Positions 33,701-44,846 of a DNA stretch of 64,000 nt are shown here, in pieces. Every line of letters starts with the position of its first letter. Positions within the stretch are counted from its first letter, which is position 1. The position numbers and the translations under genes were made by a program. A model generated the notes under the pieces. It had not been told where the DNA came from. It ran no database searches and worked only from the letters and a program-made list of their open reading frames with translations. Origin of the DNA: Diatrype stigma (lineage: Eukaryota > Ascomycota > Sordariomycetes > Xylariales > Diatrypaceae); contig JAKJXP020000056.1 in NCBI GenBank assembly GCA_022225965.2, forward strand, positions 1 through 64,000, read 5' to 3'.

Positions 33701-34507
33701 GTGCCTTAGCAGTAGATTCTCCATTGCCCATTCTGGGGTAGCCGGTCATGAAACGATCGCTGTTCAACTAATGTGGTAGGTAGTTCGTACCGGCGAATGT
33801 ATCTCAAGGCCCAGCGCAGTGGAACTGAACTGTACAGAATATACTCCATATGTGTTTGGTTGCCACCATCAGTAGTCTCGACCCCTTAAAGTCTATGACC
33901 ACTAACCATGCCGTCGCTTGAAGCTGATCTGGCTCGATTGCTTTCGATTACCAAGTCTTGGAAGGAGCAATATCAATTACCATTGCCAACATAGTTTGAA
34001 ATGGTCCGTCTGCTGTGTCTCGTGCCAAAAGGTGGGTGATTACGCCAGTGATGTATTCTGGCAGTGTAGAAGATACATATGCTATCGAAGAGTTTGCCTA
34101 CATAGTCGATCTACCCTCCCAGCCCTGGCCAGGGTACAAATGAAAACACCTACTATGAAGGCCTGCTTGCCTACCTAGTGACAATGTGTATAAATCAGCA
34201 TCATGCTGAAGGAGTGAAGAATAATCCCATTTGTGCCTTCCCTGGAAAGTAATGGGGTATGCAACTGCAAATGCAAACGCAAGACAAATAAACACCATAA
34301 GCCCCGTCCTAGGCTATCCTGCCTTGCTCTACCTTACTTGACCCTGACCTTGCCGCCCTTCCTGCCAGTAGACCGTGATAATGATGACAAAGGAACGCCG
34401 AGCGCTTGTTGTAATAGATAACCCTCAAAAACCCAAAACCCAAATGACGAAACGCCGAGTACCGAGACACACACTCATACAGTCATAACACAAGAGATTC
34501 TCCCTTG

Positions 34508-34548
<41 letters not shown>

Positions 34549-34570
34549 CCTCTTGTTCTTCTTAGATTCT
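33701..34570. other. Intergenic, no supported gene
   Basis: Runs from the GST relic to the end of Atg17 and marks the likely edge of the cluster. It holds a CT microsatellite at 34508-34547. No coding frame is supported. Confidence 0.5.
34508..34547 (+). repeat. CT dinucleotide microsatellite
   Basis: About 40 bp of CT repeats interrupted once by TTT, just past the Atg17 stop codon. On the Atg17 transcript it would be an AG-rich stretch of the 3' untranslated region. Confidence 0.85.
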
Positions 34571-36229
34571 TTATCTGCGGCCAAGCCTCATAGCCGCAGC
34601 CTGCACTACGCTTCTCTCCAGGGCCGGTGTGCTACCGCTACCACTGCCGTCGCCCCGCCCATCATAAGGAAGCACCGCACCGCCGGCCTTCCCGCCCCTG
34701 CTGCTAGGACCTTCCCGCACGGGGACGACCTCCCAGCGGCACATGGCGTCGTCGAGGCCGGGCCAGAGGTCGGTGGGGAGGAACTCGCCGACCTCGTGGC
34801 GGAAGGCGTCGCGCTCGCGGCGGTCGGCCTCGACGAGGCGGTCGACGCTCTCGCGGGCCTTGCGCCAGACGGCGCGGACCTTGTCCTCGAGGGCGCGGCG
34901 GCGCTCGGCCTCGAGGATGAGGCCGTCGTACGAGCCGGCGTAGCTCTCGTAGAAGGCGCGCAGGCCGTCCATCTCGGCCATGGCGGCGCGGATGGCCTCG
35001 TGCTCGGCCGCCCACCGCTGCCGGAACTCGGCCTCGGCCGCGATGTAGCTGCGCACGCGGGAGCCGACGTCCTCGAGCGCGCGGAAGCCGGCCAGCGCGT
35101 CGCTGTGGGCCGCGCGCGCGCGCCGCGCCTGCGCGTCCAGCCGCGCGAAGTCCCCCTCCTCCATCGACTGCAGCCGCTCGTTCAGCTCCTGCACCACGTC
35201 GTCCACCTCGGACGCGTCCTGCACCACCACCTCGAGCATCTGCGCCCGGTCCTCGCTCGAGATCGGTTCTTTCAGCCCCGGCATGTGCGACTCCTGCTCC
35301 GCGATGACGCCCGAGATCGACACGTCCTCGCTGCTGACGGCGCCCTGGGACAGCGTGACCTCGGCAGCTTTGATCCTGGCGAGCGCTGTACCCCCCTCGG
35401 TCGTCCGCACGGCAGTAACGCACAGATCGAAATGTTTCGTAAGTGAGGTGAGCAGCTCGGCCATAGCGTGAGAGTGCCCGATCATGGAGTTAAGGAGGTG
35501 AGACAATGGCGGATCGTCGGAAGAAACCGACGGGGATTGGATAGAAGGGACGGATGCCATGCTCTTGTTGAGAGCCCGCAGGTCTGTGTCGAACCGGAGC
35601 AAGTCACCGTCGAATGATGTTTGAGTGCTCTGCCAGTATTACAGTCAGTATTATTAGGGCTCCAACCTTATTGCATCTCCCGTGCCCGGGACAGAACCAT
35701 ATCTTACTTGTAAAGCGCTGATGTTATCCTTTAATGTATTCCTTATATTGTGGACCTGCTGCTCGTCAACAAAATCGAGGAGGTTCTTCTTTTCTTCGCC
35801 CTCAGGTCTAAAGGCACTATCGACGGTGCGGCTGCGTAAAACATTCATAGTGTCTTCGAGGCGACTATTAGTAGCGTCGAGGTCCTTGATGACCTGCTTG
35901 AACTCGCGCTTTCCCTTCTCGTAGGTCTTGTTCATACTTCTCCGTACTCGGAGGAGCAGGCGAACTTGCTCGCTGATGCCGCGCCGCAGGAATTGGGATT
36001 GCGCTGAAAGGATGACGGACTCCTCGTGGGCCTGGCGGGCGAGGTGGACCAGATCGTTGGCGCGAAGCACAAGGCGCATCGACGAGAGAGATCGCTTCGC
36101 GTCGAGGAGATGTCGAACTAGAGTCTCGACCGGGACTGAGTCCTCGGGCCCAAGAGTTGCCCCATGAAGCGAGTGTCTCCGTGAAGTCGAACGGGCGGAT
36201 GACGAGGCTGAGCTGTTGGTGGAGGCCAT
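34571..36229 (-). CDS. atg17: Autophagy-related scaffold protein Atg17
   Basis: Exons 36229-35708 and 35629-34571, joined in phase 0, give 526 residues, about the usual size. The ATG at 36229 opens MASTNSSASSSARS. VETLVRHLLDAKRSLSSMRL and LRANDLVHLARQAHEESVIL are the typical Atg17 N-terminus, and SAQSQFLRRGISEQVRLL the next helix. The rest is helical and charged, with EFRQRWAAEHEAI and FYESYAGSYDGLILEAERRR. WPGLDDAMCRWEV near the C-terminus is a further family block. Atg17 holds the Atg1 kinase complex at the phagophore assembly site and drives starvation-induced autophagy. The second exon is much richer in G and C at third positions than its neighbours, so a long antisense frame is open across it. 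Confidence 0.93.
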
Positions 36230-37440
36230 GTTGAATGGGTATGCACTACGAAGAGTCTCACGCAAAAACGTGATTTATAGTTTATTAGGGTGTTGCAAGG
36301 TAAAACAGATTTCATTGAGATTCTACATTGTGGTCAATCGAATACCCAAAACAGAAGAAGAAGACATCGGTATCGGTGGTGCTGTTGGGATGTGGAAGCT
36401 GGAAGGCCCAAGGTGACCAAGGTGACGTTGTTGAAGTAGAAAGCTTCGGTGAGCTTGAGTTCAAGTTACTGGAGCTACGTACTTCGTACATACAGGTATG
36501 TAAGCTGGGTGCGCTAAGCACACTGGGTCGTCAATCGTCAATCCTGGGAGCGCTGGCAACGTGTGACCTGCAGCCTTGGATAATTGCCCTACAGGCTACG
36601 GGTGAATTGAACCACTAACCAGCTAGCGGGAATCCATAATGGCTGGGAACCTTCATGGTGATTGGCTGGAGTGGACGAAGACGGCGAAGCCCCCTGAGTT
36701 ATCACCGCCTTAGTGCGTTGATCGACAAGCACCGATCTTCAATTGATCGATATCGCCATTCTCAACTAACTTTGAACCATGTGAATGAATATTGCCAGAC
36801 GACGAGACGATTATAGCAAACCATGGTTCTGGTGTCCCAGATATGGTTTCCCAGAATTCTCTGTCTGAACTGCAAATGGCAATGATTTCTCCAGACTCCG
36901 AGTAAGCCCTGGTGATATTGTTGGGGTGATGAATGCTTAGGTAAGTACCTAAAGGTAGGTACGGTAAGTAATCAGGTACGTCAGGGAGGAGGCGAACTGT
37001 ACCCAACGGACATACGATTTCATCATTGTGAAATGAATCAAGCAACTATCAAGACAGTCAAACAGGTCCATTATACTACAGGAAGTCCTTCGTCTCGAGC
37101 CATTTGAGTGGTATATTTTAAAGATTGTTATACTTTTTAGAATGTTGCTACGGTTATGTCCAAGCCAAGTTGGGCCCAGTCAGCCAGTCTTACTTAACAA
37201 ATCGCAGACCCTTGACCAATCGGAATGATCGTTTGCTCATTCCACTCAGAACCCGGAGGTCAGGGTGAAACTGTGGGGTGCAGGTTTCAGGGGTATTAAT
37301 CGTCCCGCATTAGCAAAAATGGGGACGGTGCACCACCACCAAGACGCCACCAAAGATGTCGGGTAACAAGTGATAGATATAACAAGTCGGCAGCATGGTG
37401 CACAATACCTCCATACACTCTGCTGATTACATAACCCACG
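36230..37440. other. Divergent intergenic region, no supported gene
   Basis: About 1.2 kb between Atg17 (-) and the riboflavin-kinase-like gene (+), so it should hold both promoters. The 111-codon minus-strand frame at 36710-37045 matches nothing I recognise and lacks splice or family support. Confidence 0.45.
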
Positions 37441-39387
37441 ATGGAGCCGTCTAAGGCTCAGCACAGGATCGAGCGTAAGCCGATCCCGACAGCAGAAGCA
37501 GCAAGTGCCCATGCAGGACCACCTTCGCCGGGGCCGGGGCCCTACGACGATGTCCTCGACGACTTGATTGACGGCTATCTTGAACAGCCACCGCCATACT
37601 CGGAGCATGCACCTGGGGCGCCATACTCGGAGCACGCACCTGAGGAGACTAGCCCGAATACCGTAACGAGGACAACGAACGCCCTGACTCTGGACACTCC
37701 CGTTCGTCCTAGGCCACCACCGCGACAGGTCTCCGCCCCTCTACTAATATCACCCCCATCTGAGATCGCTGCCAGCACTGCCGTAACCACACCGGAGACG
37801 CCGCCGGCATCTAGGTCGATATGGAAGACGGCCGTTGACGAGACGATCTACTTCGCCGGCGGGCTGATATCGCGCCCCTCTGAATCCACTAAGCACTACA
37901 GCGTCCTCCGCCACTCTCCCGGGCTGGTGTACTACAAGGGCTCCTCCACCAACGTGACGATCACCGTGTTCTCCGATGCGCCGCTGCCGCCGGACCGGAC
38001 CCTATGGCTGCAGCGCCGGGGGTTCTCGGGGGATCTCGGCATGAAGACCAGCGCGCTGTTCGGGACCAGCTCGAACTGGATAGACGTCACGCCCTCGTCC
38101 GAGGCGCCCGCGGCGGACGTGCCCGAGTCCGACGAGCGGGCGTGGCAGCGCGACATCAAGAAGTTCCTCAAGAAGGCCGCGTCGCACCGCCACCTGGCGA
38201 AGCAGGCCGCCCGCGAGACCTGCCTCGTCCGGATCCCCGCGTCGGCCGACGACGGGTACCTGCGCGTGCTGCTGTGCGCCGGCGGCGGGTCCAAGAAGGT
38301 GCTGTGCCCGTCGCCCGTGTTCCGCGTCGCCAGCCTGTCGTCCGACGTCAGCGTCGTGCGGGGCGCGAGCCTGGCCACGATGCCCCTCGAGATGGGGCTC
38401 AAGGTGGCGTCCGTGGCCGCGGAGCAGTACATGAATCGGTTCGTCACGCCCGCCGCGGCCCTCGTGCAAAGCCGCGCGAAGAAGCTCCAGCCGGGCTTCC
38501 TGAAGAAAGAGGTCGTCCGGACCGCCCTGCGGGACAACTACAACTCCATCGAGGAGCGGTACGCTCCGACGAGGGCCGCCACGTACGACAGCCTTCATGC
38601 GCCCGGTGGTGGTAGCAGTGGCAGTACAAGCCACCAGGAGATCGAGCTGCTGCCCGAGCTGGTGGGGAGCGACGATGGGCCCGAGCAGCCCTTCCCGATC
38701 TCGCTCAAGGGCAAGGTCGTCAGGGGCACCGGACGGAGCGCGGCCGAGACCGGGATCCCAACGGCGAATTTGTCGGGCGTTCCTGGCGACTTGCTACTAC
38801 GCCTCGGGGGTATCTATATCGGATGGGCCGCAGTGCAGCCCAAGCCAGGGCTGGAGGCCATCTCGCACGGCTGGCACGAAGCCCTCATCAGGGTCGCACC
38901 CTCGCCGTACGCAGCGGCGCGCATCGTCGCCAAGAACGTCGCCAGCGTGCAAATCATCCACGACTTCGGCGCAGGAACGTCCTTTTTCGACGCGACGCTG
39001 GACGTGGTGATCATGGCGTTCCTGCGTCCTGTCCTGATCTCGGCGCCAAAGCCTAATATCATCGACAACAACAATAACAACAACAACAGTAACAATAACA
39101 ACGTCAGGCTGCCATTGCACGGTGGCGACACCGTCGCAGCCTTCTCTCGGGACGTCGACGTCGCGGTTCTCAGCCTGGCGCGCGAGAACTGGCACTCGCA
39201 CATGGCCGTCGAGCAGGTGAGGACGGCCAAGAGCCAGCGCAGCTTCGCGGACTTGGCGCTCGCGGCGCGCGGCCAGATCCAGATCGGCATTGATAACATT
39301 CCGATGCACAGGCTCGGGGTCCGGACAACGGGTAGTAGGCTAAAAGATCAAGCCCGTGGGATAGGCGGGATGTACATTCGCAGGTGA
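37441..39387 (+). CDS. Riboflavin-kinase-like domain protein, probably non-catalytic
   Basis: Single exon, 648 residues. Residues 1-130 are disordered and Pro-rich, with a near repeat of PPPYSEHAPGAPYSEHAP. The middle (about 130-380) is a conserved fungal region of unknown fold, with HRHLAKQAARET. Residues 417-620 match riboflavin kinase: GKVVRGTGRS, TGIPTANLSG (PTAN nucleotide loop), YIGWAAV, HDFGAG and LDVVIMAFLRP, then SFADLALAARGQIQIGI at the end. The segment where the catalytic glutamate of riboflavin kinases sits reads SVQIIHDFG, so it appears lost. An Asn-rich insert (about 542-555) interrupts the domain. Proteins of this build are often named for LipA and NB-ARC regions, which I do not see. 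Probably a flavin- or nucleotide-binding relative without kinase activity. Confidence 0.72.
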   Translation: MEPSKAQHRIERKPIPTAEAASAHAGPPSPGPGPYDDVLDDLIDGYLEQPPPYSEHAPGAPYSEHAPEETSPNTVTRTTNALTLDTPVRPRPPPRQVSAPLLISPPSEIAASTAVTTPETPPASRSIWKTAVDETIYFAGGLISRPSESTKHYSVLRHSPGLVYYKGSSTNVTITVFSDAPLPPDRTLWLQRRGFSGDLGMKTSALFGTSSNWIDVTPSSEAPAADVPESDERAWQRDIKKFLKKAASHRHLAKQAARETCLVRIPASADDGYLRVLLCAGGGSKKVLCPSPVFRVASLSSDVSVVRGASLATMPLEMGLKVASVAAEQYMNRFVTPAAALVQSRAKKLQPGFLKKEVVRTALRDNYNSIEERYAPTRAATYDSLHAPGGGSSGSTSHQEIELLPELVGSDDGPEQPFPISLKGKVVRGTGRSAAETGIPTANLSGVPGDLLLRLGGIYIGWAAVQPKPGLEAISHGWHEALIRVAPSPYAAARIVAKNVASVQIIHDFGAGTSFFDATLDVVIMAFLRPVLISAPKPNIIDNNNNNNNSNNNNVRLPLHGGDTVAAFSRDVDVAVLSLARENWHSHMAVEQVRTAKSQRSFADLALAARGQIQIGIDNIPMHRLGVRTTGSRLKDQARGIGGMYIRR

Positions 39388-40160
39388 GCGGTGTGGTTGG
39401 CTTGGATACATCGCTCTGCTCAACTGGCCCATACATAGGTATACGGGTAGTGCCGGGCACCAAGTCTGAGAAGGTAGTCACACTCAGTGGGCTGCGTAGG
39501 GGGGTTGTTCAGATACCCGAGGTTTTCCACTATTCAGGAGTTGCAGGGTGCGGTGGATCGAACTACTTGGTTTATATAAGGGCCGGCTCCCAATTAATGC
39601 TAATCTATATTTTGCATGATACCCGCTCGATCGTAATGCTACGTTCTAATGCTCATCAACTGTGACTCGTATCTTAATGACTGATATGTTAAATGGGATA
39701 GGCGGCGAACAGAGCCTTGTTCACGCGAGCGTAGCACAACAGGTCCGATGTGAAGCCAGACTGCACCCAAATCAACAGGCTCAGCCACGCATGTGCCGCT
39801 GCCAGGACCAGTGTGCTTCCGCGAATGCAAATGTAGGATAGGGCTTGGTGTCGGACGGGGCCGCGGATGCAATCGTGAAGGGTAGTCTGTGGCTGCGTAC
39901 TGCAGCTGAGCTTAACGTGATATACCGGGTGACATGTATGTAACCAGGGGTGGCTAGTTCTTGCATCTCACACCCGACCTTATGTTTCCCCAATAGATAT
40001 GAAGAGGCTTTTACAAGTAGGTACAAGATATTCTTGTTAAAACCCAGAGATCCTGGGTTTTCCTAGGAATCAGAACACCATCTATGCGGCGAGCATTATA
40101 GGGGGGTCATCATATATTATCACTAGTCTATTAGTTCATGCAGAAGTACCGGGCGAGTTA
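39388..40160. other. Intergenic between convergent genes, no supported gene
   Basis: 3' regions of the riboflavin-kinase-like gene (+) and the DUF218 gene (-). Small open frames only, none with family support. Confidence 0.5.
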
Positions 40161-40880
40161 TCAAGGTAAGTGGCTATCATATCCATCTCGAATGAGTCTC
40201 TGTCCGGCCTGCCACACTTCATCCGGGATCTGCTGAGGGACCTGAAACCCCTTAGCCGGATACTCCTTGATCCGTATCAAATCGCCAACCGCGATACTGA
40301 TGACTAGATCCCTAGGATTGTCTGCATCCGGGTACTCGTCCCACTCCAGCTCCGGCGACGCGACCACGAACTCGGCATCGGGGTCGGGCCACTGCTTGGC
40401 GAACGTCGCGAACGTCCTGCGCTCCATATACGGCTTCTGGACGAGGACGAACGAGCGCAGCTGCGGCATGCGCTCCTCCTCCTCCTGCCCCTTCTGCCGC
40501 CTCAGCAGCAGCAGCTCCCACGTGAAGCGGACATTCTCCCCGGTGTTCGCCGAGCGGGGCTCGACAATGATCCTGTCGGCCGGGACGCCCAGCCGGACGG
40601 CGATATCGGCGAAGACCTCGGCTTCCGGCTTGCTGAAGCGGTGCTGCGTCAGCTTTCCGGCCCCGCCCGAGAAGATGAGGTATCGGCCGTAGCCGTCCAG
40701 GAAGAGCCGGGCGGCGCGCTCCGCGACGCGCGTGTCGAGGCTGCAGAGGCAGAAGACGGCGTCGGCTGAGGGGCGGCCGAGGGGCATGCGCATCCGATGG
40801 TAATCATATACTATCTTCGCATCCTGATCCGTCGCCGACGGTGGTCGAGGTGACTTTGGATTTGACTCCGCAGGAGACAT
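40161..40880 (-). CDS. DUF218 (YdcF-like) protein
   Basis: Single exon, 239 residues, no signal peptide or membrane segment. The DUF218 core is clear: AVFCLCSLDTRVAERAARLF, YLIFSGGAGKLT, FSKPEAEVFADIAVRLGVP, IIVEPRSANTGENVRFTWEL and FVLVQKPYMERRTFATF. SANTGENV and the Gly-Gly turn form the conserved site of this Rossmann-like fold. The family is widespread in bacteria and sporadic in fungi; members have been suggested to bind nucleotides or S-adenosylmethionine, but the reaction is not settled. The lack of introns and high GC third positions may point to an old bacterial origin, but they are also shared with neighbouring fungal genes here, so this is not strong evidence of transfer. Confidence 0.88.
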   Translation of the reverse strand: MSPAESNPKSPRPPSATDQDAKIVYDYHRMRMPLGRPSADAVFCLCSLDTRVAERAARLFLDGYGRYLIFSGGAGKLTQHRFSKPEAEVFADIAVRLGVPADRIIVEPRSANTGENVRFTWELLLLRRQKGQEEEERMPQLRSFVLVQKPYMERRTFATFAKQWPDPDAEFVVASPELEWDEYPDADNPRDLVISIAVGDLIRIKEYPAKGFQVPQQIPDEVWQAGQRLIRDGYDSHLP

Positions 40881-42048
40881 TGGCTAAGTCTGAGGCTTTG
40901 GAAGGGTAGCATGTAAGGTTGTATATGGGTTATCCATGGATAAGTATGCTTAGAAAGCGATTTCAAGGCTAAGTAAGGGGGGCAAAGGAGGCGAGTGGGG
41001 GTGGTACATTCTACTATATTGCTGGTCCCGTCGCTTCCCTTCTCCTGGTACCTATCATAAGCCCGGAATAACTATCGGGTCGGGCACTCACTCAATTTGT
41101 GTTTATATTTAATATATTTATCAACAATCCATTCTGTCCTGAGTCTTGACACAGCTGCGTCTTATTGCACTCCAACAGCGTTTGTTACCTACCAACGCCT
41201 GACCCTGTGTACCAAATCCCCTCCCCCGCTTCTATTCTTCCACTCCGCCCCTGAAAACAAAGCTCTGCTTCACCCGAGCTTGGATGGCAACACATTTAAA
41301 GCCCTGGGACGGTTGTGCTCAGGTCAAACAGGTGTTGTTCCTCTGACTAGGCACAGATCCTAACCGACATCTTCAACGATCCTGCGCCTCACTCATCGCC
41401 ACCAACCACACAAGTTGTTAGTCAAGATTGGTCTTATATGTTATGACTTATAAGTTACCCACCAATGGGGATTGAGGAAGAGCCTACTTACGTATTGTGG
41501 CTCTGTCCCATCTTAGAAATCATCCCACCGGGACTGTCCCCCACCTGCTCAACCCCAGGAACTTACACACTGCTGTATGTAGTACTTACAAAGCAAAGCA
41601 ATTCAGGAATAGCCATTTCTCATTGACAATTGTTCCTTCTGCGGCGCAGCTGCGTTCATGATGCCGCTGGCGACCAGTAGTTCGTGGCTAGTGCCCAATT
41701 GGGTAGTTATCTCGGACATCGACGGACTTATTAAAGCATTGCGTCCTCGGACAACCTGGAGATCCGACGCTCTTCAGCCAATCAAGAGGCAGAGACTGGT
41801 GGAGTATACATCCTCTATAGTGGATGGCCAGGCGTGAACTAACCTCCCTAGGTACTACTGCGTGGTCCTCGGTGGTATATACTTTCGGCCTCTCGGCCTC
41901 TACCTGTGAATTCACATTTCCACCACTCCCGCACTTCTGCTCCTTTTCACTGCTTCTCGGACTTTTACGCCAAGCGATAGTGTCACGTTAGCCTCCCTAC
42001 CATCGTTTGTCACCCCCCGGGACCCCTATCCTCGACGATCGACTATAC
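40881..42048. other. Divergent intergenic region, no supported gene
   Basis: Upstream of both the DUF218 gene (-) and the Zn2Cys6 gene (+), about 1.2 kb. CT-rich leader-like sequence precedes the ATG at 42049. No coding frame is supported. Confidence 0.45.
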
Positions 42049-44466
42049 ATGGCGACAACGCCGAATCAAAGCGTGGCAGGGGCACCGACCCCCCAGTCTT
42101 TGAAGCCACAGCGAGTGCTTGCATGTGTACTATGCCACCAGCGCAAAGTAAAATGTGATCGCAAATCTCCCTGCTCCAACTGCATAAAGTCTCGGGCAGA
42201 ATGTGTATCTGCAAAGATGACCGGGCGCCGGGCAAGACGCCGAGCCCCCGAGCCCGACCTGCTGGAGCGTCTCCGCAAATATGAGGAGTTGCTTCGCCAT
42301 AACAATATCGGCTTTGAACCCCTACCCCATGACCCATCACACAAGGGCCCGGCTACCGGGAAATCATGTCCTAGCGTGGGCGGCGGCTATGATTCAGAGG
42401 ACGGGCAACAGCCAGATTCTGGTCAGACTGCTTCGTCGACCCCATCTACAACTGCTGCTAAGTCCGACATATACGAAGCCAAGTAGAACACTCCCTACCC
42501 CTTATCGAGATGAGGGGTCTCAAGAGGACTAACGAGATACTACAGGAATATATGGCGGGCCATGCGTCACAAGGTATGAGTAAGTACTTGACATGCCCTG
42601 GAATTCACGCTAACGGCTTCTTTAGCCTCCAGAATCTGAGGACGACGAGAGCGACTTGGCGGATGAAACTGCGCGTGAACGAGTAGTCAGGGCAGCGTGG
42701 GATCAGATAGCTGGCCACAATATCTACCTTACACTTGGTTCACGCCAGATACCCGCGCCTCTCTCCAGTCTACACCCTGAACCTGTGCAAATATTCAGGT
42801 TCTGGCAAGTCTATCTCGACAATGTCAACCCCTTGCTCAAAGTTATCCATGCCCCTAGCTTGCAAAGTCGCATTGTTGAAGCTTTGGGCAATTTGGGCAA
42901 CTTGGGCAATATCAGTCCGTCTTTGGAAGCTCTCATGTTCAGCATATACTCCATGTCTATCACGAGTTTATCACCAGCCGATTGTCAAACGATGTTTGGC
43001 TCACCGAAGGAAGAACTTTTGCGCCAGTACCAATTTGGCTGTCAGCAAGCTTTGCTCAACTGCGAATTTCTACGATCTAGAGATCGCGACTGTCTGACAG
43101 CCTTTTTCTCCTACATTGTAAGCTCTTCTCACATAATTCCCCATAAGTTCAAGATTACTTATGACCTTAGCAATCAATACTTCCTGGCTCGGATCCCCAT
43201 TCTTTGTCGTGTATTCTTGCCATAGCCATGCGGCTCGCACGACGTCTGGGTTACCATAGGGAGGCAGTTTCCGCCAAATGTACACCCTTCGAGGCCGAAA
43301 TGCGGCGGCGGCTGTGGTGGGCACTCACACTCTTCGATAGCCGGATCGGCGAACTGTCCAGCTCCATGGGCTTGTCACTAGATCCTACCTGGGACTGCAA
43401 AATCCCCCTGAATGTGAATGACTCTGATATTCGACCGGGGATGAAGGACATACCGGTGGCCCAGGAGCATTGCGCTGACGCCATTTTTGCCGTTGTTCGT
43501 GGTGAATTGGCAGACAGTATCCGCCACTCTGATTGGTACCTCGATTTCAGTAACCCACCATTGAAATCTGTTGCCCGCGACGTTCGTCAGAATGCTACTA
43601 CGCCAGACAGTAGCCTAGACGCTGTAGAGAGGGCGATTGAAGGTAAATACCTCAAGTACTGTGACCCAGAGGTCCCTATACACTTCATGGCCCTCTGGAT
43701 GACGAGACAGCAAATTGCCAAGTGCAAACTCTTGGAACACTATTCGAGAATATGTGGCTCGCCAATCCCGTCAGGCGAACAGATCAATGCGCAGGTCGAT
43801 ATGACAATTGTCCATGCGTTTAGGATGCTCGCGTGTGATACTATCATCATGCGGTCGCCTCTTACCAAGGGGTACAGATGGCTAGCAGAGTACCACTTCC
43901 AGCTCCCTGCTTATGTGCACATCGCCCAGGAATTGAAAAGGAATCCTCTTAGCAAGCATGCTAGACAAGCTTGGGAGACGATGGCTGACAACTTCGACGC
44001 ACGTTTCGCCGCCATTCCTACCTACCACGCCCCCATCTTCAGTCTCTTCTGCAAAACCGTGCTTCCGGCCTGGGAAGCCCGCGAGGCAGTCGCCCGGGAA
44101 TCGGGAGAGGAGCTGAATACGCCGCCAAGGATTGTGGTATCGATCAGGAACGTATTAGACCAGATGGCGGCGCAGAACTCACAGGACGGGCAACAACCTG
44201 CAACAGTGGCAACACAGCAGCAGCAGCAGCAATCCAGCTATGCTGTCAACCTGGGAGGCGTCGACCTTTCCATGCCTATAGACTTTGGCACCGATACTGA
44301 CGACATGCTATTCGATATGGGGTTTGGGGGCGCGGGCGAACAAGGCGGCTTTGCTGGAACAGGAGCCGGGCTCTATACCGGGACCCTTGGACAAGCCCCT
44401 TTAGGCCTTGATATGAACAAGATGGACTGGGCTACCCTGAACCCAGTGTTACATGGGCCGCCTTAG
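42049..44466 (+). CDS. Zn2Cys6 transcription factor
   Basis: Exons 42049-42482, 42525-42573, 42626-43117 and 43171-44466 give 756 residues. The zinc cluster is complete near residue 25: CVLC, then HQRKVKC, DRKSPC, SNC and IKSRAEC, spaced as C-X2-C-X6-C-X5-C-X2-C-X6-C, followed by a basic linker GRRARRR and a short coiled coil (LLERLRKYEELLRH). The fungal-specific domain runs from about 220 (FWQVYLDNVNPLLKVIHAPS) through AMRLARRLGYHRE and RRRLWWALTLFD. A glutamine run (about residue 676) and Gly-rich tail resemble activation regions. The first intron is only 42 bp and weakly supported; the next two are clear. It is nuclear. Being over 8 kb from the cluster edge, it is not obviously part of the polyketide pathway. 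Confidence 0.85.
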
Positions 44467-44846
44467 CCGCAAACTGGCTTTGTGTAGATAGCTTTTTTAC
44501 TATCGTGGTATATTATATTAATAATTCTTGAACCACTGTAATTAGTCACTCTTTGCCCCTAACATGATGAGTACGTATGCGCAGGACGTTACACGTTTTG
44601 CACGGGAAAACTACGGTGTTTGTTATGTTGGATGTGTAAATGAATAACCGTATAGCACTACATTTAGTGCTATTAGATAGAGGCGACACCTATATGTGCC
44701 ATCCTAACTCTTCTAACTAGGTACCTTGTTGAATTTAGCTCACATGACCAAATTGACATCGAAGTCGAGGGCACCAAACGAGAACCCAACGCTAATCAAC
44801 TCCAATAACCAACCTAAGCACCCTAGGGAAGTAGGTAATAAAGCAT
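44467..44846. other. Short intergenic between convergent genes
   Basis: 3' regions of the Zn2Cys6 gene (+) and the AAA ATPase gene (-). No gene or repeat seen. Confidence 0.5.

Noticed and set aside
34505..35446. 313-codon plus-strand frame opposite Atg17
   Set aside because: Antisense shadow; starts in the CT microsatellite and gives low-complexity protein, while the minus strand has conserved Atg17 blocks.
38004..38615. 203-codon frame inside the riboflavin-kinase-like gene
   Set aside because: Arg/Ala/Gly-rich overlap frame in GC-rich coding sequence; the main frame is conserved over its full length.
40161..40880. DUF218 gene as recent bacterial transfer
   Set aside because: It is intron-free and GC-rich, but so are parts of its fungal neighbours, and the family is known in fungi.
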